This document shows positions 20,019-28,468 of a stretch of DNA of 64,000 nucleotides, piece after piece. The translations under genes were made by a program, and so were the position numbers. The first letter of the stretch is position 1. The number at the start of each line of letters is the position of its first letter. Source of the DNA: Parablautia muri (lineage in GTDB: Bacteria > Bacillota > Clostridia > Lachnospirales > Lachnospiraceae); assembly GCF_009917485.1 (NCBI RefSeq), contig NZ_QZDT01000019.1, positions 1 to 64,000 of the forward strand. Reading direction: 5' to 3'. Under the pieces are notes generated by a model, which worked only from the letters and a program-made list of their open reading frames with translations, had not been told where the DNA came from and did no database searches.

Positions 20019-22304
20019 CTACTCTTTGTAAACAGTGTCTTCTTTTACAAATTCAGGAACCTGTCCCTCTACGAATCCATAGTCTGCGCTGGTTCCATAA
20101 TATTTCGTTATCGCGCTGTCCGCTTTAAAATTGACAATCACTCTGTAATCCCCTTCGAGCCTCTTTCCTTTATCCCAGTCCGCCAGAACCAAATCCTGTG
20201 GATAAATGCACTCCGCAATTTCTTTTAGCTGTACTTCTTCCGTATAATCCGCATAAACCCGCGTTTCCACATTGCCATAGCCTGCGTACGTACTTGATGC
20301 AGTCGTATAGATCTCTCTATCCATTTCCCCATCTTCCACGGCCTGTTGTTTTTCCGCCAGTTTTCTTGCCGCCTCGTAATTATTATTTACTACCTGAATG
20401 CTGGCTATGTCCTCTGTTTTAAGCTGCATATCCATATAATAACCGTGCTCTTTCAGATAAGAGAGGCTTTCTTCATAGAAAGGATAAATATTAATACTCA
20501 TATCCCATCCTCTGGTAGCCCTTGCAATACCTGATGCTCCCTGATAAACAGACCATGGAAGCTCCTCCGTAACCGCCAGCTGTATCATCCCTGCAGGAAC
20601 ACTGTTTTTCACATTGCTGAAATTAGCCAATTCCAAATCTCTTTGGTAGATTTCCAAAAGTTCCTTAAACTCCTCAAGGCTCATTCTTTCCATGTATACG
20701 GTATTTCCATAGGAGACGGTTAACTTATATTTATCCTGCGCTAACATCCTGTTTAAATTATTGGAGGTGCCAATCATATAGCCTTTTTTAAATTCTTCGG
20801 AACCGATAATCTCATCCAGAAGCTGACCGCTTCTCTCATCCTCCACATCAACCCACAAAGCCCGATATACGGTACGGCCGTTCTTTAGACGGTAAATCAC
20901 TGTGTTATAGGAATACCACTTATTTTCATCCACATCATCTCCCTTTTTGACATCTTCATTATGAGCATCCATGGATCGCTTTGCCAGCTCGCAAAAAGCA
21001 TCTGTGTTTTTCAGATACATATATTTCTCTGCATATGCTGCCGCAGTCAGGTGCGTACCGTCACTGTCAAAATATATACTGCTGTTGCCCTGCTCATAAT
21101 TTTCCGGTACGAAAGCTATGCTTTCAATCTTATCCGGATCCGGAATATAAGAATCATATCCAAATATGTCATATTGGAAGGCGAAGAAAATAAATGCCGT
21201 AAGCGCGCCGCTTATGAAAATATCCCGTTTCTTATGAAGGGCCCCTTTTATATCGAACTCATAAATGACCTGAATCAATGCGCTCCCAAGCACCACTGCA
21301 AGGGCAGTAATAAATATTACCCATCCAATTCCTTCCGTTGCATTGTTAAAATCCATGTTCACCCTTTCAAAAATCACAAGTCCCGATATGAGGGCTATAG
21401 GTACAGTCAAAAGCACCTTGATAAAGGGCTTTGTGATTTCAAAGGTCATGGCTTTTCCTGTGGCTTCAGCCGGGCGTTTTAAATAACATCCATAAGAAAC
21501 CAGCCCCACAACCAGCACAAACAACAATAAAAACAGCAAATTTTTAATGTCAATCACATTTTTTACATCAAAAGTATATACCAGTTTCTCATACATGCTA
21601 AAGGGGGAGAGCAAGGGCGTCTCACTTGTGCCATAATAGGAGAAATAGTCAAAAAATTCCTGCTTATATCCCATCACCATATACCGCACCATAAATTCAT
21701 ACAGACAAAAGACCATGAACCCAAAACCGGTGATCACAATATTGCCGGTCATCATAAGCGCTAAAATTGCCAGATGATATATGCCAAGGTAAAAACATAT
21801 GTTTACGAAAAATGCTGCCACCGCACTGTATACCACGCCGCCGTTTAACGCCCCATTGCCTGCTCCAATCAGCAGACTGATGCTCATTCCTGCCAGATAT
21901 GGAATGACATAAAGCAAAATGCCGTTCAGCCATATTATCAAAAATCTTTTTCTTTTCTTAACCGGCATTCCCAGGTAAAAATCCATTTTTTTCCTGCTGT
22001 ACAGGTAAGAAAATCCCTGCACTCCGCTTATCAGCGCAAGAATCACGCTAAAAAAAACGATAGGACCTGAAAAGCCCAGCATACCAATCATTACCTCCGC
22101 TTTCTGTTGATGAACCAGCTGCTGCGCCGTTGCCGTATCGGTGGCCTCCCATATCCATTCGGTGCTCTTTGCCACACCGCCTAACCCAAAGGCCGTCACC
22201 AAAGGAAGTGCCAACACAAACATAAGAACTGCAATCACCCATACCCACAGGCGTCTTTTATTATTCTCCTTCATACTAACCAAGAATGAGCTTTTTGACG
22301 TCAT
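20019..22304 (-). CDS. ABC transporter permease of a YtrA-type operon
   Basis: 761 residues. Helices at about 17-38, 74-95 and others up to residue 330 form an ABC-2 type membrane domain; one more helix lies near 345-375, and the remaining 390 residues are a large soluble domain, probably extracellular, of the kind called DUF6449 in Clostridial permeases (resemblance only). It starts 29 bases inside the ATPase gene with GGAGG nine bases upstream, so the two are translationally coupled. The operon order regulator, ATPase, permease matches YtrABC-like systems linked to wall-active antibiotics, but the substrate here is unknown. Confidence 0.72.
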   Translation of the reverse strand: MTSKSSFLVSMKENNKRRLWVWVIAVLMFVLALPLVTAFGLGGVAKSTEWIWEATDTATAQQLVHQQKAEVMIGMLGFSGPIVFFSVILALISGVQGFSYLYSRKKMDFYLGMPVKKRKRFLIIWLNGILLYVIPYLAGMSISLLIGAGNGALNGGVVYSAVAAFFVNICFYLGIYHLAILALMMTGNIVITGFGFMVFCLYEFMVRYMVMGYKQEFFDYFSYYGTSETPLLSPFSMYEKLVYTFDVKNVIDIKNLLFLLLFVLVVGLVSYGCYLKRPAEATGKAMTFEITKPFIKVLLTVPIALISGLVIFERVNMDFNNATEGIGWVIFITALAVVLGSALIQVIYEFDIKGALHKKRDIFISGALTAFIFFAFQYDIFGYDSYIPDPDKIESIAFVPENYEQGNSSIYFDSDGTHLTAAAYAEKYMYLKNTDAFCELAKRSMDAHNEDVKKGDDVDENKWYSYNTVIYRLKNGRTVYRALWVDVEDERSGQLLDEIIGSEEFKKGYMIGTSNNLNRMLAQDKYKLTVSYGNTVYMERMSLEEFKELLEIYQRDLELANFSNVKNSVPAGMIQLAVTEELPWSVYQGASGIARATRGWDMSINIYPFYEESLSYLKEHGYYMDMQLKTEDIASIQVVNNNYEAARKLAEKQQAVEDGEMDREIYTTASSTYAGYGNVETRVYADYTEEVQLKEIAECIYPQDLVLADWDKGKRLEGDYRVIVNFKADSAITKYYGTSADYGFVEGQVPEFVKEDTVYKE

Positions 22305-23181
22305 AACCTACAACCTCCGTTTCACTGATGAATATTTCTTCAAGGGAAAGGGGCAGCGCCTCAAAGAAAATGGTGTTGACAGTTGCAAAAACCGCCAGTA
22401 TTTCAGCCTTATTCCCTCTCACCGTAAGGACATTTAAGGAACCTCTCTTTTCATTTTTCATAATGTCAAGCGCCTTGATTGCCTTCGCCTCGTCATCGAT
22501 TGTCTTAAAAACACACTGTATCTTCTGAATATTACATTTCATGTCCTCCAAATCTTTGGACAATAGGACGCCTCCCTTGTGTAAAAGCCCCACATGGTCG
22601 CATATATCCTCAAGTTCTCTTAAATTGTGGGAGGCAATCACCGGTGTCATCCCCCGCCGCTCTATCTCGCTGGCAAAAATACTTTTGATTCCCTGGCGCA
22701 TAACCGGGTCTAAGCCGTCAAAGGTTTCATCGCAAAGCAGGTACTTTGTTCCGCTGCACACGCCGCATATTAAAGCCAGCTGCTTTTTCATACCCTTGGA
22801 ATATGTATTGATTTTCCTTTTCTTATCCAGTCCGAAATTTACCAGATAATTATAAAAATCCTCCACTGCAAATTCCGGGTAAACACTGCAAAGATACTTT
22901 TGCATATCAACTGCATTGCTGTTTGCAAAAAAGTACGGTTCATCTGCAATAAAATAAATCTTTTTCTTTGCCTCCATGTTGTCATATACAGGAAGCCCGT
23001 CAATCGCGATTTCACCCTGTTCCGGCTCCAAAACTCCGGCAACCATCCGAAGCACAGTGCTTTTTCCGGCACCGTTTGTTCCAATTAAGCCAAACACCGT
23101 GTTTTCTTTGATAGACACACTGACATCATCAACCGCCTTTATTTTGTCATAGGACTTGGTTACATTCCTAATCTCAATCAT
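22276..23181 (-). CDS. ABC transporter ATP-binding protein (YtrB-like)
   Basis: 301 residues. Walker A is GTNGAGKST (about 34-42). The signature region is degenerate, TYSKGMKKQ (about 136-144), as in the YtrB/YhcH subgroup. Walker B is LLCDETFDGLDP with the catalytic Glu, and the H-loop His is in ASHNLRE. It overlaps the GntR gene by eight bases upstream and the permease by 29 bases downstream, so all three are one operon. It should power the large permease. Confidence 0.88.
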   Translation of the reverse strand: MIEIRNVTKSYDKIKAVDDVSVSIKENTVFGLIGTNGAGKSTVLRMVAGVLEPEQGEIAIDGLPVYDNMEAKKKIYFIADEPYFFANSNAVDMQKYLCSVYPEFAVEDFYNYLVNFGLDKKRKINTYSKGMKKQLALICGVCSGTKYLLCDETFDGLDPVMRQGIKSIFASEIERRGMTPVIASHNLRELEDICDHVGLLHKGGVLLSKDLEDMKCNIQKIQCVFKTIDDEAKAIKALDIMKNEKRGSLNVLTVRGNKAEILAVFATVNTIFFEALPLSLEEIFISETEVVGYDVKKLILG

Positions 23182-23539
23182 AAATCTTTCCCCCTCTTAT
23201 CGTTTGAATAAGCTCCTCCTCCGTAATCCCTATATCGAAGGCCGCCTTACAAATTTTAAGGATTTCTGCAAATATTTCTTCTTTATACTTAAGAAGTAAT
23301 TGCCCACTGTCCGAAACAAAATTTCCTTTTCCCTTCACAGTGTAAATATAACCCTGCCGCTCTAATTCCGCATAGGCTCTCTGAATCGTATTGGGATTGA
23401 TGGATAATTCAACTGCCAAATTGCGGACGGAAGGTATTTTTTCGTCTGAAGTGAGCACACCGTGCAGAATCAGCATTTTAAACCTCTCCACTACCTGTTC
23501 ATAGATGGGTCTTGTGTCTCTGTAATCTATGAGTATCAT
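23174..23539 (-). CDS. GntR-family (YtrA subfamily) repressor
   Basis: 121 residues, the short YtrA form: an N-terminal winged helix with PIYEQVVERFK, IPSVRNLAVELSINPNTIQRAY and GYIYTVKGKGNFV, then a single helical dimerisation tail. It has no ligand-binding domain. The start at 23539 has GAAAGGA at good spacing. It is first in the operon with the ABC ATPase and permease and should repress it by binding the inverted repeat at 23642-23666. Confidence 0.9.
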   Translation of the reverse strand: MILIDYRDTRPIYEQVVERFKMLILHGVLTSDEKIPSVRNLAVELSINPNTIQRAYAELERQGYIYTVKGKGNFVSDSGQLLLKYKEEIFAEILKICKAAFDIGITEEELIQTIRGGKIYD

Positions 23540-23641
23540 GCACATTCCTTTCTGTTGTACTACCAAATCTGCTTTGCAATGGTATCATTCATCTGCCGCT
23601 TGTTGATACAGCGAAGCCGACTTTTTCAATTTGCAGTCTTT

Positions 23642-23666
23642 AGTGTACTAACATTATTAATACACT
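23642..23666. promoter_or_regulatory. YtrA-type operator
   Basis: A 25-bp inverted repeat with arms AGTGTACTAA and TTAATACACT, one mismatch, about five central bases. It matches the AGTGTA...TACACT form of GntR/YtrA operators and lies just downstream of the -10 region of the operon promoter, where a bound repressor would block transcription. Confidence 0.7.
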
Positions 23667-23667
23667 T

Positions 23668-23696
23668 ATATTATAATGATACGGCTCCACCGTCAA
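23668..23696 (-). promoter_or_regulatory. promoter of the GntR-ABC operon
   Basis: -35 TTGACG (23691-23696) and -10 TAATAT (23668-23673) with a 17-base spacer on the minus strand; an overlapping TATAAT gives a 15-base spacer. The operator begins right after it. Confidence 0.6.
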
Positions 23697-23748
23697 GTAA
23701 AAAAACACAGCTTAACAAAATATTAACAGTTTGCCCGGAACTTTTATA

Positions 23749-23813
23749 AAAAATAGCCGTCCCGCTTTTGGATATCATATCTGATAGATATCTCTAAAGC
23801 AGACGGCTAATTT
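23749..23813 (-). terminator. gpmI terminator
   Basis: Long hairpin with outer stem TAGCCGTC / GACGGCTA and inner GATATC arms; on the minus strand it is followed by TTTTTTATA. It lies about 60 bases after the gpmI stop codon. Confidence 0.8.
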
Positions 23814-23873
23814 ATTATATTTCTTTTTATATTTCATTCATTCCGGTTTGCTGTTTCAACATCCTGGATTGGA

Positions 23874-25415
23874 TTATTTTTTGTTCAATAAAGATTTTCC
23901 TGTCATTTCCTTTGGCTGTTCCATTCCCATCATCTCAATCAAAGTAGGAACGATATCCGCCAGGCATCCGCCCTCTCTTAACGTGTAGGCCGGATCCGCA
24001 TTTACAATAATGAAGGGAACCGGGTTTGTGGTGTGTGCGGTAAAGGGCGCTCCCGTTTCATAGTCAACTAACTGTTCCGCATTTCCGTGGTCCGCACAGA
24101 TAAACATCTGTCCGTCCACTTCTTTGATTGCCTCAACCGTTTTTCCCACACATTCATCCACTACCTCCACTGCCTTGATGGCAGCTGCCTCCACACCGGT
24201 ATGTCCAACCATATCAGGATTTGCAAAATTGATAATGATAACATCATATTCTCCTGATTTGATTGCTTCTACCAGCTTATCGCAAACCTCATATGCGCTC
24301 ATCTGCGGTTTCAAATCATAGGTCGCCACATCCTTAGGGGAATTTACCAAAATTCTGTTTTCTCCCTCGTTAGGTTCCTCCACACCGCCGTTAAAGAAGA
24401 AGGTTACATGCGCGTATTTCTCAGTCTCCGCAATCCTTGCCTGCTTCATGTTGTGAGCCGCTAACCATTCGCCAAAGGTATTGGTGACAGAAATCTTATG
24501 GAACGCAATCTCTTTGTTGGGGATCGTTGGGTCGTAATCGGAAAAGCACACATAAGTAAGATCAAGCCTTTTGCCTCTCTCAAAGCCCTTAAAATCATCA
24601 TCGCAAAAGCTTCTGGTAATTTCTCTTGCACGGTCAGGTCTGAAATTGAAAAATATAACGGAATCTCCGTCCTTTATGGTTGCCACTGGGCTGCCGTCCT
24701 TCACAACCACAGTGGGCTTTACAAATTCATCCGTTTCTTCCCTGTCATAGGATGCCTGAATTCCCTCCGGGCCGCTTGGCGCCTGCAGACCTTCTCCCTT
24801 GGTAAGGGCATCGTATGCCAGCTTCACTCTATCGTAGTTATTATCCCTGTCCATTGCATAATAACGGCCTGTAACGGACGCAATGGCCCCTACGCCGATT
24901 TTCTGCATCTCAGCTTCCAACGCCTGGGCGTATCCCTTGCCGCTTGCCGGAGGGGTATCCCGTCCATCCAAAAAGCAGTGTACATACACCTTGGAAAGGC
25001 CGTTTCTTTTGGCAAGTTCAAGCAGTCCATACAAGTGTGTATTGTGGCTGTGAACGCCGCCATCTGAAAGAAGTCCAAACATATGAAGGGAGGAATCATT
25101 TTTCTTACAATTCTCCACAGCCTTTAAAAGGGCGGGGTTCTCAAAAAAAGTGCCGTCCTGAATCTCTTTTGTAATTCTTGTAAGCTCCTGGTACACAATA
25201 CGCCCTGCTCCCATATTTAAATGGCCAACCTCAGAATTTCCCATCTGTCCTTCAGGAAGTCCTACTGCCATGCCGCTTGCATTTCCTTTCACAAAAGGGC
25301 ACTGCGCCATAAGCTTATCCATAACCGGGGTATTGGCCTGGGCTACGGCATTGCCGTCTTTGCGGTCGTTTAAACCGTATCCGTCTAAAATCATTAATAC
25401 TGTAGGTTTTTTCAT
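23874..25415 (-). CDS. gpmI: 2,3-bisphosphoglycerate-independent phosphoglycerate mutase
   Basis: 513 residues, full length. Interconverts 3- and 2-phosphoglycerate using manganese and a phosphoserine. The N-terminus has MILDGYGLN with the first metal Asp, and the catalytic Ser61 is in MGNSEVGH. Later metal ligands are visible in INFANPDMVGHTG and CADHGNAEQ, followed by HTTNPVPF. It has its own promoter and terminator and is a single-gene unit. Confidence 0.97.
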   Translation of the reverse strand: MKKPTVLMILDGYGLNDRKDGNAVAQANTPVMDKLMAQCPFVKGNASGMAVGLPEGQMGNSEVGHLNMGAGRIVYQELTRITKEIQDGTFFENPALLKAVENCKKNDSSLHMFGLLSDGGVHSHNTHLYGLLELAKRNGLSKVYVHCFLDGRDTPPASGKGYAQALEAEMQKIGVGAIASVTGRYYAMDRDNNYDRVKLAYDALTKGEGLQAPSGPEGIQASYDREETDEFVKPTVVVKDGSPVATIKDGDSVIFFNFRPDRAREITRSFCDDDFKGFERGKRLDLTYVCFSDYDPTIPNKEIAFHKISVTNTFGEWLAAHNMKQARIAETEKYAHVTFFFNGGVEEPNEGENRILVNSPKDVATYDLKPQMSAYEVCDKLVEAIKSGEYDVIIINFANPDMVGHTGVEAAAIKAVEVVDECVGKTVEAIKEVDGQMFICADHGNAEQLVDYETGAPFTAHTTNPVPFIIVNADPAYTLREGGCLADIVPTLIEMMGMEQPKEMTGKSLLNKK

Positions 25416-25480
25416 CGCTGTTCTCCTTTTTATTTTTCATCTATCTCCATTTTGTTATTGTAAAAACAATTTCATTAGAA

Positions 25481-25509
25481 ATTATACACACAATCTCTAT
25501 CCCTTGCAA
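25481..25509 (-). promoter_or_regulatory. gpmI promoter
   Basis: -35 TTGCAA (25504-25509), 17-base spacer and perfect -10 TATAAT (25481-25486) on the minus strand, about 65 bases before the gpmI start codon. Confidence 0.75.
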
Positions 25510-25530
25510 GAATTTCCCGGCAATTTTCTT

Positions 25531-25692
25531 TATTAAATGGTAACAGTTCAGCCTTTCGGCTTCCCTGTTACGGAATCTGCCCATTCCAAGTCGCCTGCAG
25601 CGAGGGGCAGATTCCCTCTTGGCTGTATTTACATGTTCTCACGGACTTTGCAGTAAATGCAAAGTCCTGGGCTGAACTGTTACTATTAAATG
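25531..25692 (-). mobile_element. palindromic MITE-like repeat, copy 2, with flanking 9-bp duplication
   Basis: The 144-bp core (25540-25683) has perfect 14-bp terminal inverted repeats, GTAACAGTTCAGCC and its complement, and is flanked by TATTAAATG on both sides (25531-25539 and 25684-25692). Read on the minus strand it aligns end to end with copy 1. It shares the GCATTTACTGC hairpin tip and the TCGCTGnAGGCGA core, but its stems differ by paired changes. Immediately after the right duplication is a further small palindrome, GTAACAGCCGGTTAC (25693-25707), that again starts GTAACAG. Confidence 0.78.
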
Positions 25693-25758
25693 GTAACAGC
25701 CGGTTACTTTTCATATATTGGCCAGAGGACGCTTGGAAAACCCCCGCATAAATTATTT

Positions 25759-28410
25759 TTACATGATTTGTTTCCAGCTGTAATAGCCCGTCATATAAAG
25801 CATCATTGCCATAGCCGAAGCTGTCACCACCGGAATTTTCCACTTTTCCTTTTTTTCCACCCCTTCTCCCGCAAGCATAAAGATTGGCAGTGCACTCAAC
25901 GTATATCTGCCAGCGCTTATTAGCCATGTGGAAGAATAGGTCAGCATGAAAAAGGTTATCAGATAGACCAGATACATAGGCCGAAGCTTTTTACATACTC
26001 CGTACACAATTGCAATCAGATACACAGCAAACAGGAAAAGCTCCGGCACCCACAGGCTCATTCCCGTGGAAGTGTACCAGCCTCCTAAAGCGTTATCCTT
26101 TATATATCCAATGGTTTTCCATATAGGGCACAATGCGTTTCCCCAATGGTTTTTCTGATAATACATAAATTTAAGGAAATCACCCTCCACAAGATAATTG
26201 ATGAGAAGGTAAATCCAAAAACCTCCCAGCATCAACGCACAGATGCACCCCGGCCAAATTACTTTGCCGAAAAAGTCTTTCCATCTTTTATCTCTTAAAA
26301 GGGAAAATCCCTTTTCCGCATAAAGTAATTCCACTAATACCGAAAATGCCAGCAACAATCCCTGTACTTTAGTCAGGCAGGCAAAAAAGCCCAATAATGC
26401 TACCATTCCCCACTCATGTTTCCTCAGACAGTAAAAAAAAGCAGCCGTTATTGCAAAAAACAAAGACTCGGTTGCAATAGAACCAAAGAAAAATGCAAAC
26501 GGGAAAATACTAAGCAGTATCAGCGCATTCCCTGCCGCTTTTTCACCATATTCCGTCTTCACAATCCGGCGGAAAAAAACGCAGCCAACAGCATAACTTA
26601 TTATAGATATCAAAATACCGCACAGACGGATATCGCCCACTGCCAAATTCAATGTCCGCATCAGCCAGGGGTACAGAGGATAAAACACAAGAAAAATATG
26701 TTCGCCATTTTCAATTGCCCCTCCATATCCGTTTTCCGCAATGTTGATGTAATGGGCAGAATCCCATCTTTTCCAAGCTTCCAAAAAATCGGAAAAAGCA
26801 ATCCCTTCTGAAAAATCTCCCAAAATTGCCATCATACACACGGAAAACAGATAGACTAACACCCGAAATAAAATTGCTGTCGTAAAAATTTTTATTTCTT
26901 TCCCATACTTATCCATAACAGCCATTCCCTTTTTATTCCATTTTCTTTCCTGTGCCATACAAACCAATTCTTTACTTCCACCTGCTGCTAACAGCAAAAG
27001 AACAGGCACATAATTTGTAATGTATCTAGGGCTAACCTCCCAATTCATCAAAAAAAGGATTAAACCGCACAGAGCAATCGGCAAAGCAATGGCGCTGCCC
27101 GCACACTCCTTTGTGCCTGTGCCCCCTTTTATACAGACTATCCACACATAAATGATGCCTAAAAGTAAAAAAGCATAAAGAATACAACAGCAAAAGCCAT
27201 GGTACAATCCATACTGTTTCCCGCCATACAAAAGAAATTCGTGCAGCACCGATTCTTTTTCGGGAGAATCATCCAAAAAATCCGAAAGGCCAAGCGTTCC
27301 ATCCCCAAAACATCTGTAAAGCTTTACCGCATAGAGCTCAGCCATACCTTTTATTCCCTTCTTAGAAACTCTGCCTTGAATTTCTTTTTTAATCGCCTGA
27401 TTCCTTTTTTCCGGATCATGAAAAGAACGGGTAAATTCATAATCCTCCGGATTGTATCCACCTTCTCCATTAAGTCCCATCATAATCCAATGGCTATAAG
27501 GCGTATTTTTCACCTGGGCCAATGCTGGGTCTAAATGATAGGTATATATATATTGGTGAAATAAGAAAGTAACCACCGTGCAGATAACACCCACACAGGC
27601 GAAATACGCACCGGCCTTTAACCACTTTTTTCTAATCAGAAAAGACATTAAAATTGCCACCGCTATTATAAGCACTGTTGACTTTACCAACGTGCCAAAG
27701 ATAACGATCCATCCTGAAAGTGCGCACCATCCCCAAATTCTACTGCCTTTAGATTCTTCTATTTTAAGTGATAGATAAAATATGAAAACCGGAAACAAAA
27801 TGGACAGGGAATCTGTGTAAAAGGCATCTGTCATAAAAAGCAGCGGCACCATACATCCGGCCATTATAAGCCCAATCACCCCACAGCAGCTTCCCCAAAG
27901 TTTCCGCGCCGATAAACTGATAAACAGGTAGGTAAGCAAAAGCAGTATCTCGTTGCCGCAGGCCGCAATCCAAAAATAGTCGGAGGAGAAAAGTGAGCCT
28001 ACCCTTAAGAAAAAATATAGCAGTGACAACCCGCCCAGATTATTGGGAAACCAGTCAAAATAATCATAATATCCCGCAAAGGTTCCTGTTCTTAACCACT
28101 CTAGCGCGCCTCCATAAATTGCATCCAAATCAAAACTTGGTATAAAGCGCAGCTCCTGCGCCTTTGAAAGTTGAAAAGCTCCAATAACCATCAAAAAAGA
28201 AATCACTATGTATTGATAGTTCCGGTCAAAAAAGTTCTCCTTTTTGCTGCCCACATAAAGTAAATAAACAAACACTCCTCCAACCCCTGCACAGGCAATC
28301 CACCAAAGTGATTCCATTGACCACACAAAAACACTTCCCAGCATAAACAGAATCGGAATCATACATAGGCTAAGGCAAAATCTGACCATATTTATTTTCA
28401 AATTTTTCAT
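25759..28410 (-). CDS. two-module GT-C glycosyltransferase (GT39-like plus PIG-V-like)
   Basis: 883 residues, about twice the usual size of a GT-C enzyme. The first half (about 1-480) has a dozen membrane helices and an extracellular loop with FDLDAIYGGALEWLRTG and DWFPNN, like GT39/ArnT-type enzymes. The second half (about 500-883) starts a new set of helices and carries KRWDSAHYINIAENGYGG and VFYPLYPWLMR, which match the GPI-mannosyltransferase V (PIG-V) family. It thus looks like a natural fusion of two membrane glycosyltransferases that use polyprenyl-phosphate sugars. It follows the DUF6020 gene on the same strand by 58 bases. Confidence 0.72.
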   Translation of the reverse strand: MKNLKINMVRFCLSLCMIPILFMLGSVFVWSMESLWWIACAGVGGVFVYLLYVGSKKENFFDRNYQYIVISFLMVIGAFQLSKAQELRFIPSFDLDAIYGGALEWLRTGTFAGYYDYFDWFPNNLGGLSLLYFFLRVGSLFSSDYFWIAACGNEILLLLTYLFISLSARKLWGSCCGVIGLIMAGCMVPLLFMTDAFYTDSLSILFPVFIFYLSLKIEESKGSRIWGWCALSGWIVIFGTLVKSTVLIIAVAILMSFLIRKKWLKAGAYFACVGVICTVVTFLFHQYIYTYHLDPALAQVKNTPYSHWIMMGLNGEGGYNPEDYEFTRSFHDPEKRNQAIKKEIQGRVSKKGIKGMAELYAVKLYRCFGDGTLGLSDFLDDSPEKESVLHEFLLYGGKQYGLYHGFCCCILYAFLLLGIIYVWIVCIKGGTGTKECAGSAIALPIALCGLILFLMNWEVSPRYITNYVPVLLLLAAGGSKELVCMAQERKWNKKGMAVMDKYGKEIKIFTTAILFRVLVYLFSVCMMAILGDFSEGIAFSDFLEAWKRWDSAHYINIAENGYGGAIENGEHIFLVFYPLYPWLMRTLNLAVGDIRLCGILISIISYAVGCVFFRRIVKTEYGEKAAGNALILLSIFPFAFFFGSIATESLFFAITAAFFYCLRKHEWGMVALLGFFACLTKVQGLLLAFSVLVELLYAEKGFSLLRDKRWKDFFGKVIWPGCICALMLGGFWIYLLINYLVEGDFLKFMYYQKNHWGNALCPIWKTIGYIKDNALGGWYTSTGMSLWVPELFLFAVYLIAIVYGVCKKLRPMYLVYLITFFMLTYSSTWLISAGRYTLSALPIFMLAGEGVEKKEKWKIPVVTASAMAMMLYMTGYYSWKQIM

Positions 28411-28468
28411 TCAAACCTCCATGTTGCCGTTTCGCGGCAGCATAATACAGATGAAGAATACTCGCCTT

